From positions 26,803 to 90,802 of the forward strand of contig NZ_JAKTNQ010000005.1 in assembly GCF_022760835.1 (NCBI RefSeq): a stretch of 64,000 bases of DNA. Reading direction: 5' to 3'. The notes under the pieces are model-generated. The model made no database searches. It saw only the letters and a program-made list of their open reading frames with translations, and had not been told where the DNA came from. Positions 30,529 through 41,545 of the stretch are shown here, piece by piece (position 1 is the stretch's first letter; the number at the start of each line of letters is the position of its first letter). Position numbers and translations under genes: made by a program. This stretch comes from Thermus altitudinis. GTDB taxonomy: Bacteria > Deinococcota > Deinococci > Deinococcales > Thermaceae.

Positions 30529-31847
30529 GGCCCGTTCCCCTTACCCCCTTCCTGGGCCTAGGGCTTCTGGCCCTCCTACCCCTCTGGACCCCTCCTTTGG
30601 CCGTGGGCGTCTTCCTCCTCCACCTAGCCAAGAGGTTTTATGGGGGAGCCTTTCTGTGGGGGGCCTTCCTCCCTGGCCTTCTCCACGCCCTTGCCTCCCC
30701 GTTCCCCTCCTGGCTCCAGGGATGGGCCCTGACGTCTGGGCTTCTCCTCCTCTACGGACTTTTCCTGGCCACCAAGGCTCGGCCCCTTTCCAGCCTCTTT
30801 CTCCTTCCCCCAGCCCTTTGGCTAGGTCCCTTGGGCCTTTTCCTTCTAGGGCTCTTGCACGGGTTCAGCCTCCTCGAGGAGGCCCATCGGCGCGCCCAGG
30901 AACGGGGGGAGCCGTTTCGGACCTCCGCTTCCACCCTCTGGGTCCCGAGGATCCTAGGCCTCCTGCTGGCAGGCCTGGCCTTCCTCCCCCTGCGCCTCCC
31001 TGCCCTTCCCCTACCCACCCCACCCTCCCTTAGCCTCCAGGCCTCCCCCGAAACCGGGCCCGGGCCCAAGGAGGTGGTGGCCTACCCAACCCCAGAGGAG
31101 AAGCCTCCCCCGTGGGTGGCCTTCCTGAACCGGGCCTTGGCCTTGGCAGAGCCCCTGGCCTTACTCCTCATCCTCCTGGCCCTTTGGCCTCTTCTGGGCC
31201 GGGGGGAAAGGCTTCCCTACCGGGGGGTTCACCTTTTACCCCTCCTGTTAGCCCTTTTGGTCGCCGGCCTCTTCCTCCTCTACCTGGGCACCCTAGGGGG
31301 TGGGGAAAGCGCGCCGGAAAGCACCCCTTCCGCTTCCGTGCCCACCCCTTCCCAGGAAAACAGCCCCCAGGAGGCCTTACCGGGGCCCAGGCGGTTGCGC
31401 GAGGCGGGCCTAGCCTTGGCAGGCCTTTCCGCCCTTTTCACCCTGGGCCTTCTTTTCCTCTTCCTATTCCTGGTTTGGCGGTACCGGGAAAGAGGCAGGC
31501 CAGGCACCACCCCTAAGGAAGGGGTCCAAGCCTCCCAAGCCCTCCCAGAGGCCCTTCCCCAGGACCGGGTGCGGCGGGCCTACTTCCAAGCCCTAAAGGC
31601 CCTTAAGAGGGCTGGCCTCCCCCGCCAGGCCTCCGAGGGGCCCTTGGAGTACCTGGAAAGGGTTTCCCCTCTTCTCCCCGGGCTCAGGGAACCCCTTTGG
31701 GGGCTCACCGGCCTCTACCTGCCCGTGCGCTATGGGGGAAAGGCTGGGGAGGAGGAAGCGGAAAGGGCGGAAGCCTTTTTGAAGGATATCCTTAGGCTAT
31801 GCTCCTCGCCCGCATCCACCGAGCCCTTTCGGGCCGGGTCCTCCTGA
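30525..31847 (+). CDS. Multi-helix membrane protein with C-terminal DUF4129
   Basis: 440 aa. Hydrophobic helices fill roughly residues 5-120 and others lie near 145, 205, 235 and 290-315, with proline-rich loops between. The cytoplasmic C-terminus (about 345-425) matches DUF4129: VRRAYFQALKALKRAGLPR, LEYLERVSPLLP, LTGLYLPVRYGG. DUF4129 proteins usually sit with MoxR ATPases, DUF58 proteins and transglutaminases, as here, although no transglutaminase domain is visible. It overlaps the upstream gene by 4 bases and moxR by 49 bases. Confidence 0.75.
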   Translation: MRPVPLTPFLGLGLLALLPLWTPPLAVGVFLLHLAKRFYGGAFLWGAFLPGLLHALASPFPSWLQGWALTSGLLLLYGLFLATKARPLSSLFLLPPALWLGPLGLFLLGLLHGFSLLEEAHRRAQERGEPFRTSASTLWVPRILGLLLAGLAFLPLRLPALPLPTPPSLSLQASPETGPGPKEVVAYPTPEEKPPPWVAFLNRALALAEPLALLLILLALWPLLGRGERLPYRGVHLLPLLLALLVAGLFLLYLGTLGGGESAPESTPSASVPTPSQENSPQEALPGPRRLREAGLALAGLSALFTLGLLFLFLFLVWRYRERGRPGTTPKEGVQASQALPEALPQDRVRRAYFQALKALKRAGLPRQASEGPLEYLERVSPLLPGLREPLWGLTGLYLPVRYGGKAGEEEAERAEAFLKDILRLCSSPASTEPFRAGSS

Positions 31848-32713
31848 AGGAGGAAACCCTAAGGCTTTCCCTCGCCACCCTCCTCTCTGGGGGGCATCTT
31901 CTTCTGGAAGACGTGCCCGGCACCGGCAAGACCACTTTCGCCAAGGCCTTGGCCCGGGTCCTGGGCCTCTCCTTTAGCCGCATCCAGATGACGCCAGACC
32001 TCCTGCCCCAGGACCTCACCGGGGTCTATCTCTACCGGGAAGGAAACCTGGTATGGCAAAAGGGGCCCATCTTCGCCCAGGTCCTTTTGGTGGACGAGCT
32101 CAACCGGGCCACCCCCAGGACCCAGTCCGCCCTCCTCGAGGCCATGGGGGAAGGCCAAGTGACCCTGGAAGGGAAAACCCACCCCTTGCCCGAGCCATTT
32201 TTTGTCCTGGCCACGCAAAACCCCGTGGAGGAGGAGGGCACCTACCCTCTCCCCGTAGCCCAGCGGGACCGGTTCACCGCCCGGCTTTCCCTGGGCTATC
32301 CCGATGAGAAAGCCCTTCTCCTGGCCCTGAAGGAAAAGAACCCCCTGGAGGGCCTGGAAGCCGTCACCCAAGGGGAGGAACTCTTGGCCCTGCGTCAGGA
32401 GGTGCGCCGGGTAAAGGTGGCGGAGGAACTGCTGGACTACCTTCTGGCCCTATCCACCTGGCTTAGACGCCGGGAGGAGGTGCGGCTTGGCCCCTCCCCT
32501 AGAGCCCTCTTACAGGTGGAGCGCCTGGCCCAGGCCCTGGCCCTTTTGCAGGGGCGAGGCTTTGCCGTGCCCGAGGACATCAAGGAGGCCTTCCGGGCCG
32601 CCATCCCCCACCGCCTCCTTCTAAAGCTGGAGGCGGAGCTAGCCGGAGCCAGCTCGGAAGGGCTGGTGGTCGAGGCCCTTAAGGTGGTACCCGCCCCGGT
32701 GGAAAGGGCCTAG
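31799..32713 (+). CDS. MoxR-family AAA+ ATPase
   Basis: 304 aa. Walker A is EDVPGTGKTTFAKAL, Walker B is VLLVDELNRATPRTQSALLEAM, sensor 1 is FFVLATQNPVEEEGTYPLP and the following AQRDRF is typical of MoxR. The family acts as a chaperone that matures or activates partner proteins, generally together with DUF58/VWA proteins. It overlaps the DUF4129 gene by 49 bases and is followed by the DUF58 gene after 19 bases. Confidence 0.92.
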   Translation: MLLARIHRALSGRVLLKEETLRLSLATLLSGGHLLLEDVPGTGKTTFAKALARVLGLSFSRIQMTPDLLPQDLTGVYLYREGNLVWQKGPIFAQVLLVDELNRATPRTQSALLEAMGEGQVTLEGKTHPLPEPFFVLATQNPVEEEGTYPLPVAQRDRFTARLSLGYPDEKALLLALKEKNPLEGLEAVTQGEELLALRQEVRRVKVAEELLDYLLALSTWLRRREEVRLGPSPRALLQVERLAQALALLQGRGFAVPEDIKEAFRAAIPHRLLLKLEAELAGASSEGLVVEALKVVPAPVERA

Positions 32714-32732
32714 GGATGGAGGAAAGGGCTTT

Positions 32733-33809
32733 ATGGAAGCGGCCTTGGCTCTCCTCTCCTTGGCCCTCCTCCTAGCCCTTTGGCGGGCGCCCTGGTTCGC
32801 CCAGGTCCGGGTCAACGCCCACGGCCTGGCCCCAGGTTTCCCCGGCCAGGAGGGAGAGGGGCAGGTAGAGGTGGAGGTCTGGGCCCCCCTACCCCTCTAC
32901 GTGCATCTGGAAACCCTGCCCTCGGCTCCCCTGGGCCTCAAACCCCAGAGCCTCTCTGGGGTGGTCTGGGGAAGGATGCGGCTACCGCTTCCCCTCCCTT
33001 ACCGCTACCGCCGGCGGGGGGAATACCCTTTGGGCCTCACCCTCCTCCTGAGAAGCCCCTTGGGCCTGGGGGAAAGGCTTGTAAGCCTCGAGGCGGGGAG
33101 GGCCTTGGTCTATCCTTCCCTGCGCCCCCTGCCGCCTTTTGAGCCCGCCCCCAGCTTCTTCCTGGAGGGCAGGCCCGAGCCCTTTGGCCTGCCGGATCCC
33201 CTGGAGGCCAAGGGCCTCCGCCCTTACCAAGCGGGGGACCCCTTGCGCTTTCTGGCCAAGCAGGCAAGCCTCCGGCAGGGTCGTCCCTTTGTGCGGGAGG
33301 TGGAAAAAAGCCTTCTGGGAGGCCTCTTCCTCCACCTGGACACCCAAAGCCTCCACCCCGCCTACCTGGACCACGCCACCAGCCTCGCCGCCTGGCTCCT
33401 CCTGCTGGCGGAAAAGAAAGGAGCCCAATACGGCCTTTCCGCAGGAGAGGTCCTCCCCTTAGGGCGGGGAAAGGCCCACCTGGTAAGGGCCCTCTCGCTC
33501 CTAGCCCGCCTGCAATCCACCCCAGGCCCCTCCCTTCCCCCCAAGGCCCCCTTCGGGAGCACCTACTTCCTCATCAGCCAGGGGGCGGAGGAATCCTTCC
33601 TGGAGGCAACCCTAAGGGGAGCCGCCCAGGCCCGGCAGGGGGTCCTTCTCCTGCTTCCCGAGGGATACTTCCTCTACCCGGGTGAGAAGGGCCGGGTAGC
33701 CTTTGGCAAGACCCCAGGCCTGGCCCGGGCCCTGGCCCTGAAGGGCCTTCTCCTGGCCCATGGGATAAGCCTCCGGGTGGTGCGGGGCCACCAGACCCTC
33801 ACCTTATAA
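32733..33809 (+). CDS. DUF58 protein
   Basis: 358 aa. An N-terminal hydrophobic helix and a beta-rich region precede the DUF58 core LRPYQAGDPLRFLAKQAS and REVEKSLLGGLFLHLDTQ, where VWA-like metal-ion motifs begin. The consensus IdW is FLA here, a small departure. Last gene of the DUF4129-MoxR-DUF58 unit; the biochemical role of this module is not established. Confidence 0.82.
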   Translation: MEAALALLSLALLLALWRAPWFAQVRVNAHGLAPGFPGQEGEGQVEVEVWAPLPLYVHLETLPSAPLGLKPQSLSGVVWGRMRLPLPLPYRYRRRGEYPLGLTLLLRSPLGLGERLVSLEAGRALVYPSLRPLPPFEPAPSFFLEGRPEPFGLPDPLEAKGLRPYQAGDPLRFLAKQASLRQGRPFVREVEKSLLGGLFLHLDTQSLHPAYLDHATSLAAWLLLLAEKKGAQYGLSAGEVLPLGRGKAHLVRALSLLARLQSTPGPSLPPKAPFGSTYFLISQGAEESFLEATLRGAAQARQGVLLLLPEGYFLYPGEKGRVAFGKTPGLARALALKGLLLAHGISLRVVRGHQTLTL

Positions 33810-33826
33810 CACCCCCCTCAACCCCC

Positions 33827-33855
33827 TTGACAAAAGGACGCGGGGCCAAAATAAT
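33827..33855 (+). promoter_or_regulatory. groESL promoter
   Basis: TTGACA (33827-33832), 17-bp spacer, AATAAT (33850-33855). The -35 is a perfect sigma-A hexamer. The transcription start would be near 33862, so the CIRCE-like dyad lies in the 5' leader. Confidence 0.85.
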
Positions 33856-33865
33856 AACCCTTGGT

Positions 33866-33892
33866 TTGACACTCTCGGCCTTTGAGCGTCAA
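33866..33892 (+). promoter_or_regulatory. CIRCE-like inverted repeat in the groESL leader
   Basis: TTGACACTC, 9 bases, GAGCGTCAA: the 9-9-9 layout of the HrcA operator CIRCE (TTAGCACTC-N9-GAGTGCTAA). The arms pair at 8 of 9 positions. It overlaps the ribosome-binding region, so it could act on DNA and on mRNA. Confidence 0.75.
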
Positions 33893-33906
33893 AGGAGGGA
33901 GTGAAT

Positions 33907-34212
33907 ATGGCTGCGGAGGTGAAGACGGTGATCAAGCCCCTAGGCGACAGGGTTGTGGTGAAGAGGATTGAGGAGGAACCCAAGACCAAGGGCGGCATCG
34001 TGCTCCCGGATACCGCCAAGGAGAAGCCCCAGAAGGGCAAGGTGATCGCGGTGGGCTCGGGCCGCATCTTGGAGAACGGGCAGAAGGTGCCCCTGGAGGT
34101 CAAGGAGGGGGACATCGTGGTCTTCGCCAAGTACGGCGGCACCGAGATTGAGATTGACGGCGAGGAGTACGTGATCCTCTCCGAGCGCGACCTTTTGGCG
34201 GTCTTGCAGTAG
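33907..34212 (+). CDS. groES: Co-chaperonin GroES
   Basis: 101 aa, starting [20 protein letters not shown]. It forms the heptameric lid of GroEL. The mobile loop [12 protein letters not shown] and the C-terminal [15 protein letters not shown] are intact. An in-frame GTG two codons earlier is ignored because AGGAGGGAG is better spaced for ATG 33907. Followed by groEL after 10 bases that hold AGGAGGTGAGG. Confidence 0.97.
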   Translation: MAAEVKTVIKPLGDRVVVKRIEEEPKTKGGIVLPDTAKEKPQKGKVIAVGSGRILENGQKVPLEVKEGDIVVFAKYGGTEIEIDGEEYVILSERDLLAVLQ

Positions 34213-34219
34213 GAGGTGA

Positions 34220-35854
<1,635 letters not shown>

Positions 35855-35859
35855 AGCCA

Positions 35860-35886
35860 CCCCCACCTGGCTTCGCCAGGTGGGGG
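35860..35886 (+). terminator. First hairpin after groEL
   Basis: Twelve-base stem, 35860-35871 with 35875-35886, loop TTC. No U-tract. Confidence 0.7.
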
Positions 35887-35908
35887 GCCCCGGCAAGGGG
35901 GCAAGTGG

Positions 35909-35936
35909 GGCTGGGCCTAGGCCCAGCCTCCTTTTT
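35909..35936. terminator. Main terminator of groESL, shared with dnaE
   Basis: A 20-base perfect palindrome (35909-35928) followed by TCCTTTTT on the plus strand. On the minus strand it lies just beyond the dnaE stop (35935). Confidence 0.85.
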
Positions 35937-38900
35937 AAAAGGGCACCACCTCCTCCTTGGGGCTAGCCCCGCCATTCCCCTGCAAGAAGGCCTCCCGGTC
36001 CGGCACCAGGTAGGCGCGGAAGCCCTCGGCCTCGAGGGCCTCCAGAACCCCTTCCCCCACCCGGGCTTCCCGCAAGGAAAGGATGGCCTCCCCAAAGGGG
36101 CCCTGGACCCTCAGGTAGAGGGGAAGGGGCCCAGGGTGCTCGTCCAGGATGCTCTTTAGGAGGGTGACGCCTCCCTGGTCCAAAAGGGCGTGATCCACCT
36201 CCACCTCCAAGGCCTTAGGGGCCTCGGCCACCTCCTCATGGGTCCAGGCAGCCTGGGCTATTACCCTAAGCCCTCCCTCCTCCCGCTCCACCTCCGCCAG
36301 GACCAGAAGGGGGGTGTCCTCCTTGAGCTTGGGGGAGACCCCCTCATAGGCCCGGCCAAAGGCCACCACCTCCAAGGCCCCGGTCTCGTCGGAAAGGGTA
36401 AAGCGGGCCATCATCCCCCCGCTACGGGTGGGCTTGCGCACCACCTCCTCCACCATGCCCGCAAGGAGTACCCGGGCCCTTGGGGGAAGGCCCTGGATGA
36501 AATCGGCTAGCTCCTCCAAGGGGCAGCTGGCCACCTCCCTTAGCCCCGGGTAGCGGAGCACAGGGTGGCCGGAGACATAGATGCCCAAGGCCTCCTTCTC
36601 GTAGCGGAGCCGGGTGATCTCGTCCAGGGGCGAAGCCTCCAGCAAGGGGGGCTCCATGTCCGCTCCCGCCTCGGCAAAGAGGCCCAACATCCCCGAGCGC
36701 GCCCGCTTTTGGCTTTCCGCCGCCCAGCGAAGGAGGGGTTCTAAGGAGGCGAGGAGCCTCGCCCTATCCCCAAAGGCGTCAAAGGCCCCCGCCTTGATGA
36801 GGGACTCGAGGGTGCGCTTGTTCACCACCTTCTCGTCCAGGCGCTTTAGGAAATCCCCTAGGCTCTTAAAGGGGCCACCCCGCTCCCTCTCCGTCAGGAT
36901 GGCCTGGGCCGCCCCCTCCCCCACGTTCTTCACCGCGGAAAGGCCAAAGAGGATCTCCTCCCCCACCACCTTGAAGTCAAAGCCCGAGCGGTTGATGTCG
37001 GGGGGGAGGACCGCAATCCCCATGGCCCGGGCGTCGCGGATGTACTCCGCCACCTTGTCGGAGTCGTGTCGCTCCACGCTGAGGAGGGCGGCCATGAACT
37101 CCACGGGGTAGTGGGCCTTCACGTAGGCGGTCTGGTAGGAAAGGAGGCTGTAGGCGGCGGCATGGGAGTTGTGGACGATGACATCCTCGGCCAGGAAGGT
37201 GTGGGTGCCCTCCACGGTGAGGTCGTAGACCTCCTCCTCCCCTAAGGGCTCTATGGCCTCCACCCGGTCCCAATAGACCTCCGCCCCTGCCAGGCGCCAC
37301 AGGGCCAGGCTTCCCGTAAGGGCTGCAAGGCGCACCTGGGGGGAACGGGAAAGCCCTAAACGGCCCTTGCCGGACCGCAAAAGCCCTTGGGCCAAGGCCT
37401 CCTTGACCAGAGGGAGGAAGGCCAGGGGCAGAATATCCTCGGTGCTCCTTTCCTCCCCCTTCCAGGAGGAGAGAAGCCTCTCCAAGTCCCGCTTCCCCTT
37501 GCCCAGCAGGTAAGGCCCCACCCACCTGGCAAAACGCCAGGCGGCCTCGAGGCCCCCAAGAAGGTAGACCCCATAGCCCTTTCGCCCCCCTCCATGGGGG
37601 AAATCCTGTTCCACCAGGCGGCTTTGCAGGCCCAGGCGAAGGAGAAGGTGTTGCACCCCTTGGGCCAGGGCCTGGGAAGCGGTGGCGTAGAAGATAAGCC
37701 TTTCCTTGGGATCCACTCCCCCATCCCCCGCCCAAAGCCGCCCCAAAAGCCTGGCCACCCCCTCCAGGGGAAGGCCAAAGACCCTTTCCGGCAGCTGCTT
37801 CTCCCTGGCGGAAAGGCCCATTAGGCCCATCTCCCAAAGAAAAGCCTCCGCCTCCGAGGGCGCCTTGGGGTTCTGCCGGCCCACATGGAGGTGGGCCACC
37901 CCCCGGCGCCAGACCAAGCGGGTACGGGTGTTGGCAAAGCCCGCCAAGGCCTCCCGCATGGTCCAAAGCTCCTCTTCCGAGGAAGGGTACAGGTAAATGC
38001 CGGAGGTATGGCGCAGGCTTCCTTTGCTTAGGGCAAAGCCTAGAAGGTCCAGCTCCTGGGGCCTCAGGTCCTCCGAGGGTTGGTAGGGCAGGTACCGGGG
38101 TAGGGCGATGGAGTCCCCCGGACGCAGCTCCCCTAGGTCCCGCCAACCCTCGGGGGTGTAGAGGGGGTGGTTGGCCGTGGCCTCCAGAACCCTTCCCGTG
38201 GAGGTGCGCAAGCGGTAAACCCTGGCCCGGCCGCTGGGAAAGGCGGCCAACACCCGTCTTGGCACCAGGCGCAAGGTATCCTCGTCCAGGGAAACCACCA
38301 GGATTCCCTGGGCTTCACCCCGGACGATGGCCTCAATGGGCACCCGCTTCCCCGTGCGGTAATCCACCACCCGGGTTCTCCCGGGAAGGCATTTGTTAAA
38401 GCCGTAGTTGGCGAAGGCCTCCAGCATGTCAAAAAGCCGGTTAGCCTCCTCCTCGGGGACGCCCCGTTCCTTGGCCCCCCGCACGAAGCGCTCCCGGTGC
38501 CTTTGCATCTCCTCCACCTTCTTCTTGCCCATGGCCCGGCGGAGGAGGTCCGCCTCCCCCAGGGAGTAGCCGGCCACCTGGGAGGCGATCTGCATGATCT
38601 GCTCCTGGTAGACGGGGATGCCGTAGGTCTCCTCCAGGATGGGCCTTAGGTACTTCTCCGCATGGGGGAACTCCGCGTAGCTCACGGGCTCCTGGCCATG
38701 GTGGCGGCGGATGTAGGTGGGGATGTGCTCCATGGGCCCCGGGCGGTAGAGGGAGACCAGGGCGATGATGTCCTCGAGGCGCCGGGGCTTAAGCCCCCGC
38801 ACCGTGGCGGTCATGCCCCCCGATTCCAGCTGGAAAACCCCCTTGGTCTCCCCCCGGGCAAGGAGGGCGAAGGTCTTGGGATCGTCCAGGGGCAGGCGGT

Positions 38901-40833
38901 CGTAGTCCAGCTCCACCCCCTTGGACTCCTTGACGATCTTCTTGGCCTCGTCCAGGAAGGTGAGGGTGCGCAGGCCCAAAAAGTCCATCTTCAAAAGCCC
39001 CAAGGCCTCCACCGCCCCCATGTCGTACTGGGTCACGGGCCGCCCCTCCTGGTCCCGCATGAGGGGGACCAGGTCCGTAAGGGGCTCCTGGGCGATCACC
39101 ACCCCAGCGGCGTGCACGGAGGCGTGGCGGTTCAGGCCCTCCAGGCGCATGGCCACCTCTATGACCTCCCGCACCTTGGGGTCCTTTTCCATCTCCGCCC
39201 TCAGCTCCGGCACCAGCTCTATGGCCTCGGCCAGGGGCTTGGGCTTGCCGAACTGCACGGGGATCAGCTTGGCCAGCTCCTCCGCCTTCTTGTGGGGGAT
39301 GCCGTAGACCCGGGCCACGTCCTTGAGGGCCGCCTTGGAGGCCAGGCTGCCGAAGGTGCCGATCTGGGCCACCTTGTCCTCCCCGTAGCGCCCGCGCACG
39401 TACTGGATGACCCGGTCCCGCTCCCGGTCGGAGAAGTCGGTGTCAATGTCCGGCATGGAAACCCGCTCGGGGTTCAGAAAGCGCTCAAAGAGGAGGCCAA
39501 AGCGCAAGGGGTCAATATTGGTGATCCCCACCGCATAGGCCACCAGGCTCCCGGCGGCGCTTCCCCGGCCCGGCCCCACGGAAATCCCGTTCTGCCGGGC
39601 CCAGTTGATGTAGTCCTGCACGATGAGGAAGTATCCGGGGAACCCCATGCGCTCAATCACGGAAAGCTCGTAAAGGGCCCGGTGCAGAATGGCCTCCGCC
39701 GTCCACTCCCGCACCCCCTCTAAAGGGGGCAGCTGGGCGCGAAGGGCTTCCCAGGCCTCCCCTTCCACCTGGGCCAGGGCCTCCGCCAAGGCCTCCCCGT
39801 CCCCGTGAGGGGGGATGCGGCCCAGAAGGCGGAAAACCTCCCGGTAGAACCCCTCGGTGATGCGGTCTGGATAGCGGAAAAGAAGCCCCTTAAAGGTGAG
39901 CTCCCGCAGGTACTGGGCCTCGGTCCGGCCCTGGGGAAGGGGAAAGCGGGGGATGCGGTAGACCATCTTGTCCCCGATGGGCAGGTCCACGTTGCACATG
40001 CGGGCGATCTCCACGGTGTTGTCAAAGGGCTCATCCCCCCATTCCTCCTCGGGGAGCATGGCCCGCATCTCCTCGGGGGTCTTCACGTAAAACTCGTCGC
40101 AGGGGAAGCGCCAGCGCTCGGGGTCATCCAGGGTGCTTTTGGACTGAATGGCAAGAAGCACCTCGTGGGCCCGGGCGTCCTCCTTGCGCACATAGTGGCC
40201 GTCGTTGGTGGCCACCATCCCCAGGCCGTACTTCCGGGCAAACTCCTTGAGGACCTGGTTCACCTTCCTTTGCTCAGGAAGGCCGTGGTTTTGGATCTCA
40301 AGGAAAAAGCGGTCGCCGAAGATGGCCAGGTACTCGTTCAGCCGGGCCTCGGCCAGGTCCAGGCGGTCTTGCAGGATGAACTGGGGGATTTCCGCCCCCA
40401 GGCAACCGGAGAGGGCAATGAGCCCCTCCGAATGCTCCCGAAGAATCTCCCGGTCTATGCGGGGCTTCTCGTAAAAGCCTTCCAGGTAGGCCCGGCTGGC
40501 CAGGCGCACCAGGTTCTGGTAGCCCCTAAAGTCCTTGGCCAGAAGGGTTAGGTGGAAGTAGCCGCCGTCCAGGCCCTTACCCCTTTTGCGGTCAAAGCGG
40601 CTTTCCGCCGCCACGTAGGCCTCGTAACCGATGATGGGTTTGATCCCCATGGCGGTGGCCTTTTTGTAGAACTCCACCGCCCCGAAGAGGTTGCCGTGGT
40701 CGGTCATGGCCAAGGCGGGGTCCTCGGGGGAGACCTCCTTCACCCACTGGAGGAGGTCGGAAAGCTTCGCCGCCCCATCCAGGAGGGAAAACTGGGTGTG
40801 CTGGTGCAGGTGGGCGAACTTAAGGCGGCCCAT
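35935..40833 (-). CDS. dnaE: DNA polymerase III alpha subunit with an intein
   Basis: 1632 aa including a 408-residue intein; the spliced product would be 1224 aa, normal for the replicative polymerase. The N-terminal PHP domain begins HLHQHTQFSLLDGA with its metal-site histidines. The catalytic palm carries the acidic cluster MPDIDTDFSD. Then follow the fingers, helix-hairpin-helix, OB-fold and tau-binding C-terminus. The intein interrupts the conserved NYGFNK/SHAAAYS sequence. Start at ATG 40833 is supported by TAGACT 7 bases upstream and by the homologous N-terminus; an upstream extension of 36 codons is rejected. Convergent with groEL. Confidence 0.96.
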   Translation of the reverse strand: MGRLKFAHLHQHTQFSLLDGAAKLSDLLQWVKEVSPEDPALAMTDHGNLFGAVEFYKKATAMGIKPIIGYEAYVAAESRFDRKRGKGLDGGYFHLTLLAKDFRGYQNLVRLASRAYLEGFYEKPRIDREILREHSEGLIALSGCLGAEIPQFILQDRLDLAEARLNEYLAIFGDRFFLEIQNHGLPEQRKVNQVLKEFARKYGLGMVATNDGHYVRKEDARAHEVLLAIQSKSTLDDPERWRFPCDEFYVKTPEEMRAMLPEEEWGDEPFDNTVEIARMCNVDLPIGDKMVYRIPRFPLPQGRTEAQYLRELTFKGLLFRYPDRITEGFYREVFRLLGRIPPHGDGEALAEALAQVEGEAWEALRAQLPPLEGVREWTAEAILHRALYELSVIERMGFPGYFLIVQDYINWARQNGISVGPGRGSAAGSLVAYAVGITNIDPLRFGLLFERFLNPERVSMPDIDTDFSDRERDRVIQYVRGRYGEDKVAQIGTFGSLASKAALKDVARVYGIPHKKAEELAKLIPVQFGKPKPLAEAIELVPELRAEMEKDPKVREVIEVAMRLEGLNRHASVHAAGVVIAQEPLTDLVPLMRDQEGRPVTQYDMGAVEALGLLKMDFLGLRTLTFLDEAKKIVKESKGVELDYDRLPLDDPKTFALLARGETKGVFQLESGGMTATVRGLKPRRLEDIIALVSLYRPGPMEHIPTYIRRHHGQEPVSYAEFPHAEKYLRPILEETYGIPVYQEQIMQIASQVAGYSLGEADLLRRAMGKKKVEEMQRHRERFVRGAKERGVPEEEANRLFDMLEAFANYGFNKCLPGRTRVVDYRTGKRVPIEAIVRGEAQGILVVSLDEDTLRLVPRRVLAAFPSGRARVYRLRTSTGRVLEATANHPLYTPEGWRDLGELRPGDSIALPRYLPYQPSEDLRPQELDLLGFALSKGSLRHTSGIYLYPSSEEELWTMREALAGFANTRTRLVWRRGVAHLHVGRQNPKAPSEAEAFLWEMGLMGLSAREKQLPERVFGLPLEGVARLLGRLWAGDGGVDPKERLIFYATASQALAQGVQHLLLRLGLQSRLVEQDFPHGGGRKGYGVYLLGGLEAAWRFARWVGPYLLGKGKRDLERLLSSWKGEERSTEDILPLAFLPLVKEALAQGLLRSGKGRLGLSRSPQVRLAALTGSLALWRLAGAEVYWDRVEAIEPLGEEEVYDLTVEGTHTFLAEDVIVHNSHAAAYSLLSYQTAYVKAHYPVEFMAALLSVERHDSDKVAEYIRDARAMGIAVLPPDINRSGFDFKVVGEEILFGLSAVKNVGEGAAQAILTERERGGPFKSLGDFLKRLDEKVVNKRTLESLIKAGAFDAFGDRARLLASLEPLLRWAAESQKRARSGMLGLFAEAGADMEPPLLEASPLDEITRLRYEKEALGIYVSGHPVLRYPGLREVASCPLEELADFIQGLPPRARVLLAGMVEEVVRKPTRSGGMMARFTLSDETGALEVVAFGRAYEGVSPKLKEDTPLLVLAEVEREEGGLRVIAQAAWTHEEVAEAPKALEVEVDHALLDQGGVTLLKSILDEHPGPLPLYLRVQGPFGEAILSLREARVGEGVLEALEAEGFRAYLVPDREAFLQGNGGASPKEEVVPF
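37168..38391 (-). other. DnaE intein with degenerate LAGLIDADG endonuclease
   Basis: Residues 815-1222 of the precursor. It starts with Cys (CLPGRTRVVD), has block B with TANHPLYT (TxxH), and ends with block F/G YDLTVEGTHTFLAEDVIVHN, the final His-Asn; the next extein residue is Ser. All splicing residues are therefore present. The two endonuclease helices are LLGFALSKGS, where the catalytic Asp position holds Lys123, and LLGRLWAGDGG, which keeps its Asp. The site lies four residues downstream of the split-intein site known in cyanobacterial DnaE. Splicing competence is expected; nuclease activity is doubtful. Confidence 0.93.
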
Positions 40834-40984
40834 GGGGTCCAGTCTACCGGGGGCCTGGGTATAGTGGTCTAGTGGAAAGTGCCCCCGTCCTCCCCCACGC
40901 CATCCCGGGCTTTGGATCCCAGGCCACCCCAAGGAACCCATCCCCTCCCGGGGGAAAGGGCGAGGCTTTATAGCCTAAAACCCC

Positions 40985-41545
40985 ATGACCCTAGGCCAAC
41001 TCCGGGAAGAAGTCTGGAACACCCTGGCCCGCTACGACCTGGCCCTCCACCCCACACCCCCCCACGGCCACCATCCCAACTTCCTGGGGGCCAGGAAGGC
41101 GGCGGAGCGCCTCCAAGCTACCCCCGAGTTCCAGAGGGCCCGGCTCATCCTGGCGGGGATGGATGCGGTCTTAAAACCCTTGAGGGAAGCGGCCCTAAGG
41201 GCGGGGAAAGCCCTCCTCCTCCCCCACCCCGACCGGCCAGGGGAGTTTTTGCTCCTCAAGGACCTGGACCCCAGGAAGCTGAAAAGGGTACGGGAGGCCT
41301 ACCGCTATGGGGCAAAGGCCAGCCTCGAGGGCCAGCCCATAGACCTGGTCCTCATCGGGGCCGTGGCCGTGGACGAGGAAGGGGGCTGGGTGGGGAAGGG
41401 CTACGGCTTCCCCCAGGCCTGGCTTTCCGTGGACGCCCCCTTCGCCACCCTAGCCCACGCCCTCATGGTCTACCCCAAGCTTCCCGTGGAACCCGAGCGC
41501 CGGGTGGACCTGATCGCCACCCCGGTGCGGCTCATCCGCCCCTAG
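40985..41545 (+). CDS. 5-formyltetrahydrofolate cyclo-ligase family protein
   Basis: 186 aa. The family fold is recognised from NFLGARKAAERL near residue 35, the substrate/phosphate region PLREAALRAGKALLLP and the conserved GKGYGFPQAWL close to the C-terminus. 5-FCL converts 5-formyl-THF to methenyl-THF with ATP, but this variant resembles the MTHFSD/archaeal branch more than E. coli YgfA, so the substrate is uncertain. It is divergent from dnaE. Its stop overlaps korB by 4 bases at the convergent junction. Confidence 0.75.
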   Translation: MTLGQLREEVWNTLARYDLALHPTPPHGHHPNFLGARKAAERLQATPEFQRARLILAGMDAVLKPLREAALRAGKALLLPHPDRPGEFLLLKDLDPRKLKRVREAYRYGAKASLEGQPIDLVLIGAVAVDEEGGWVGKGYGFPQAWLSVDAPFATLAHALMVYPKLPVEPERRVDLIATPVRLIRP

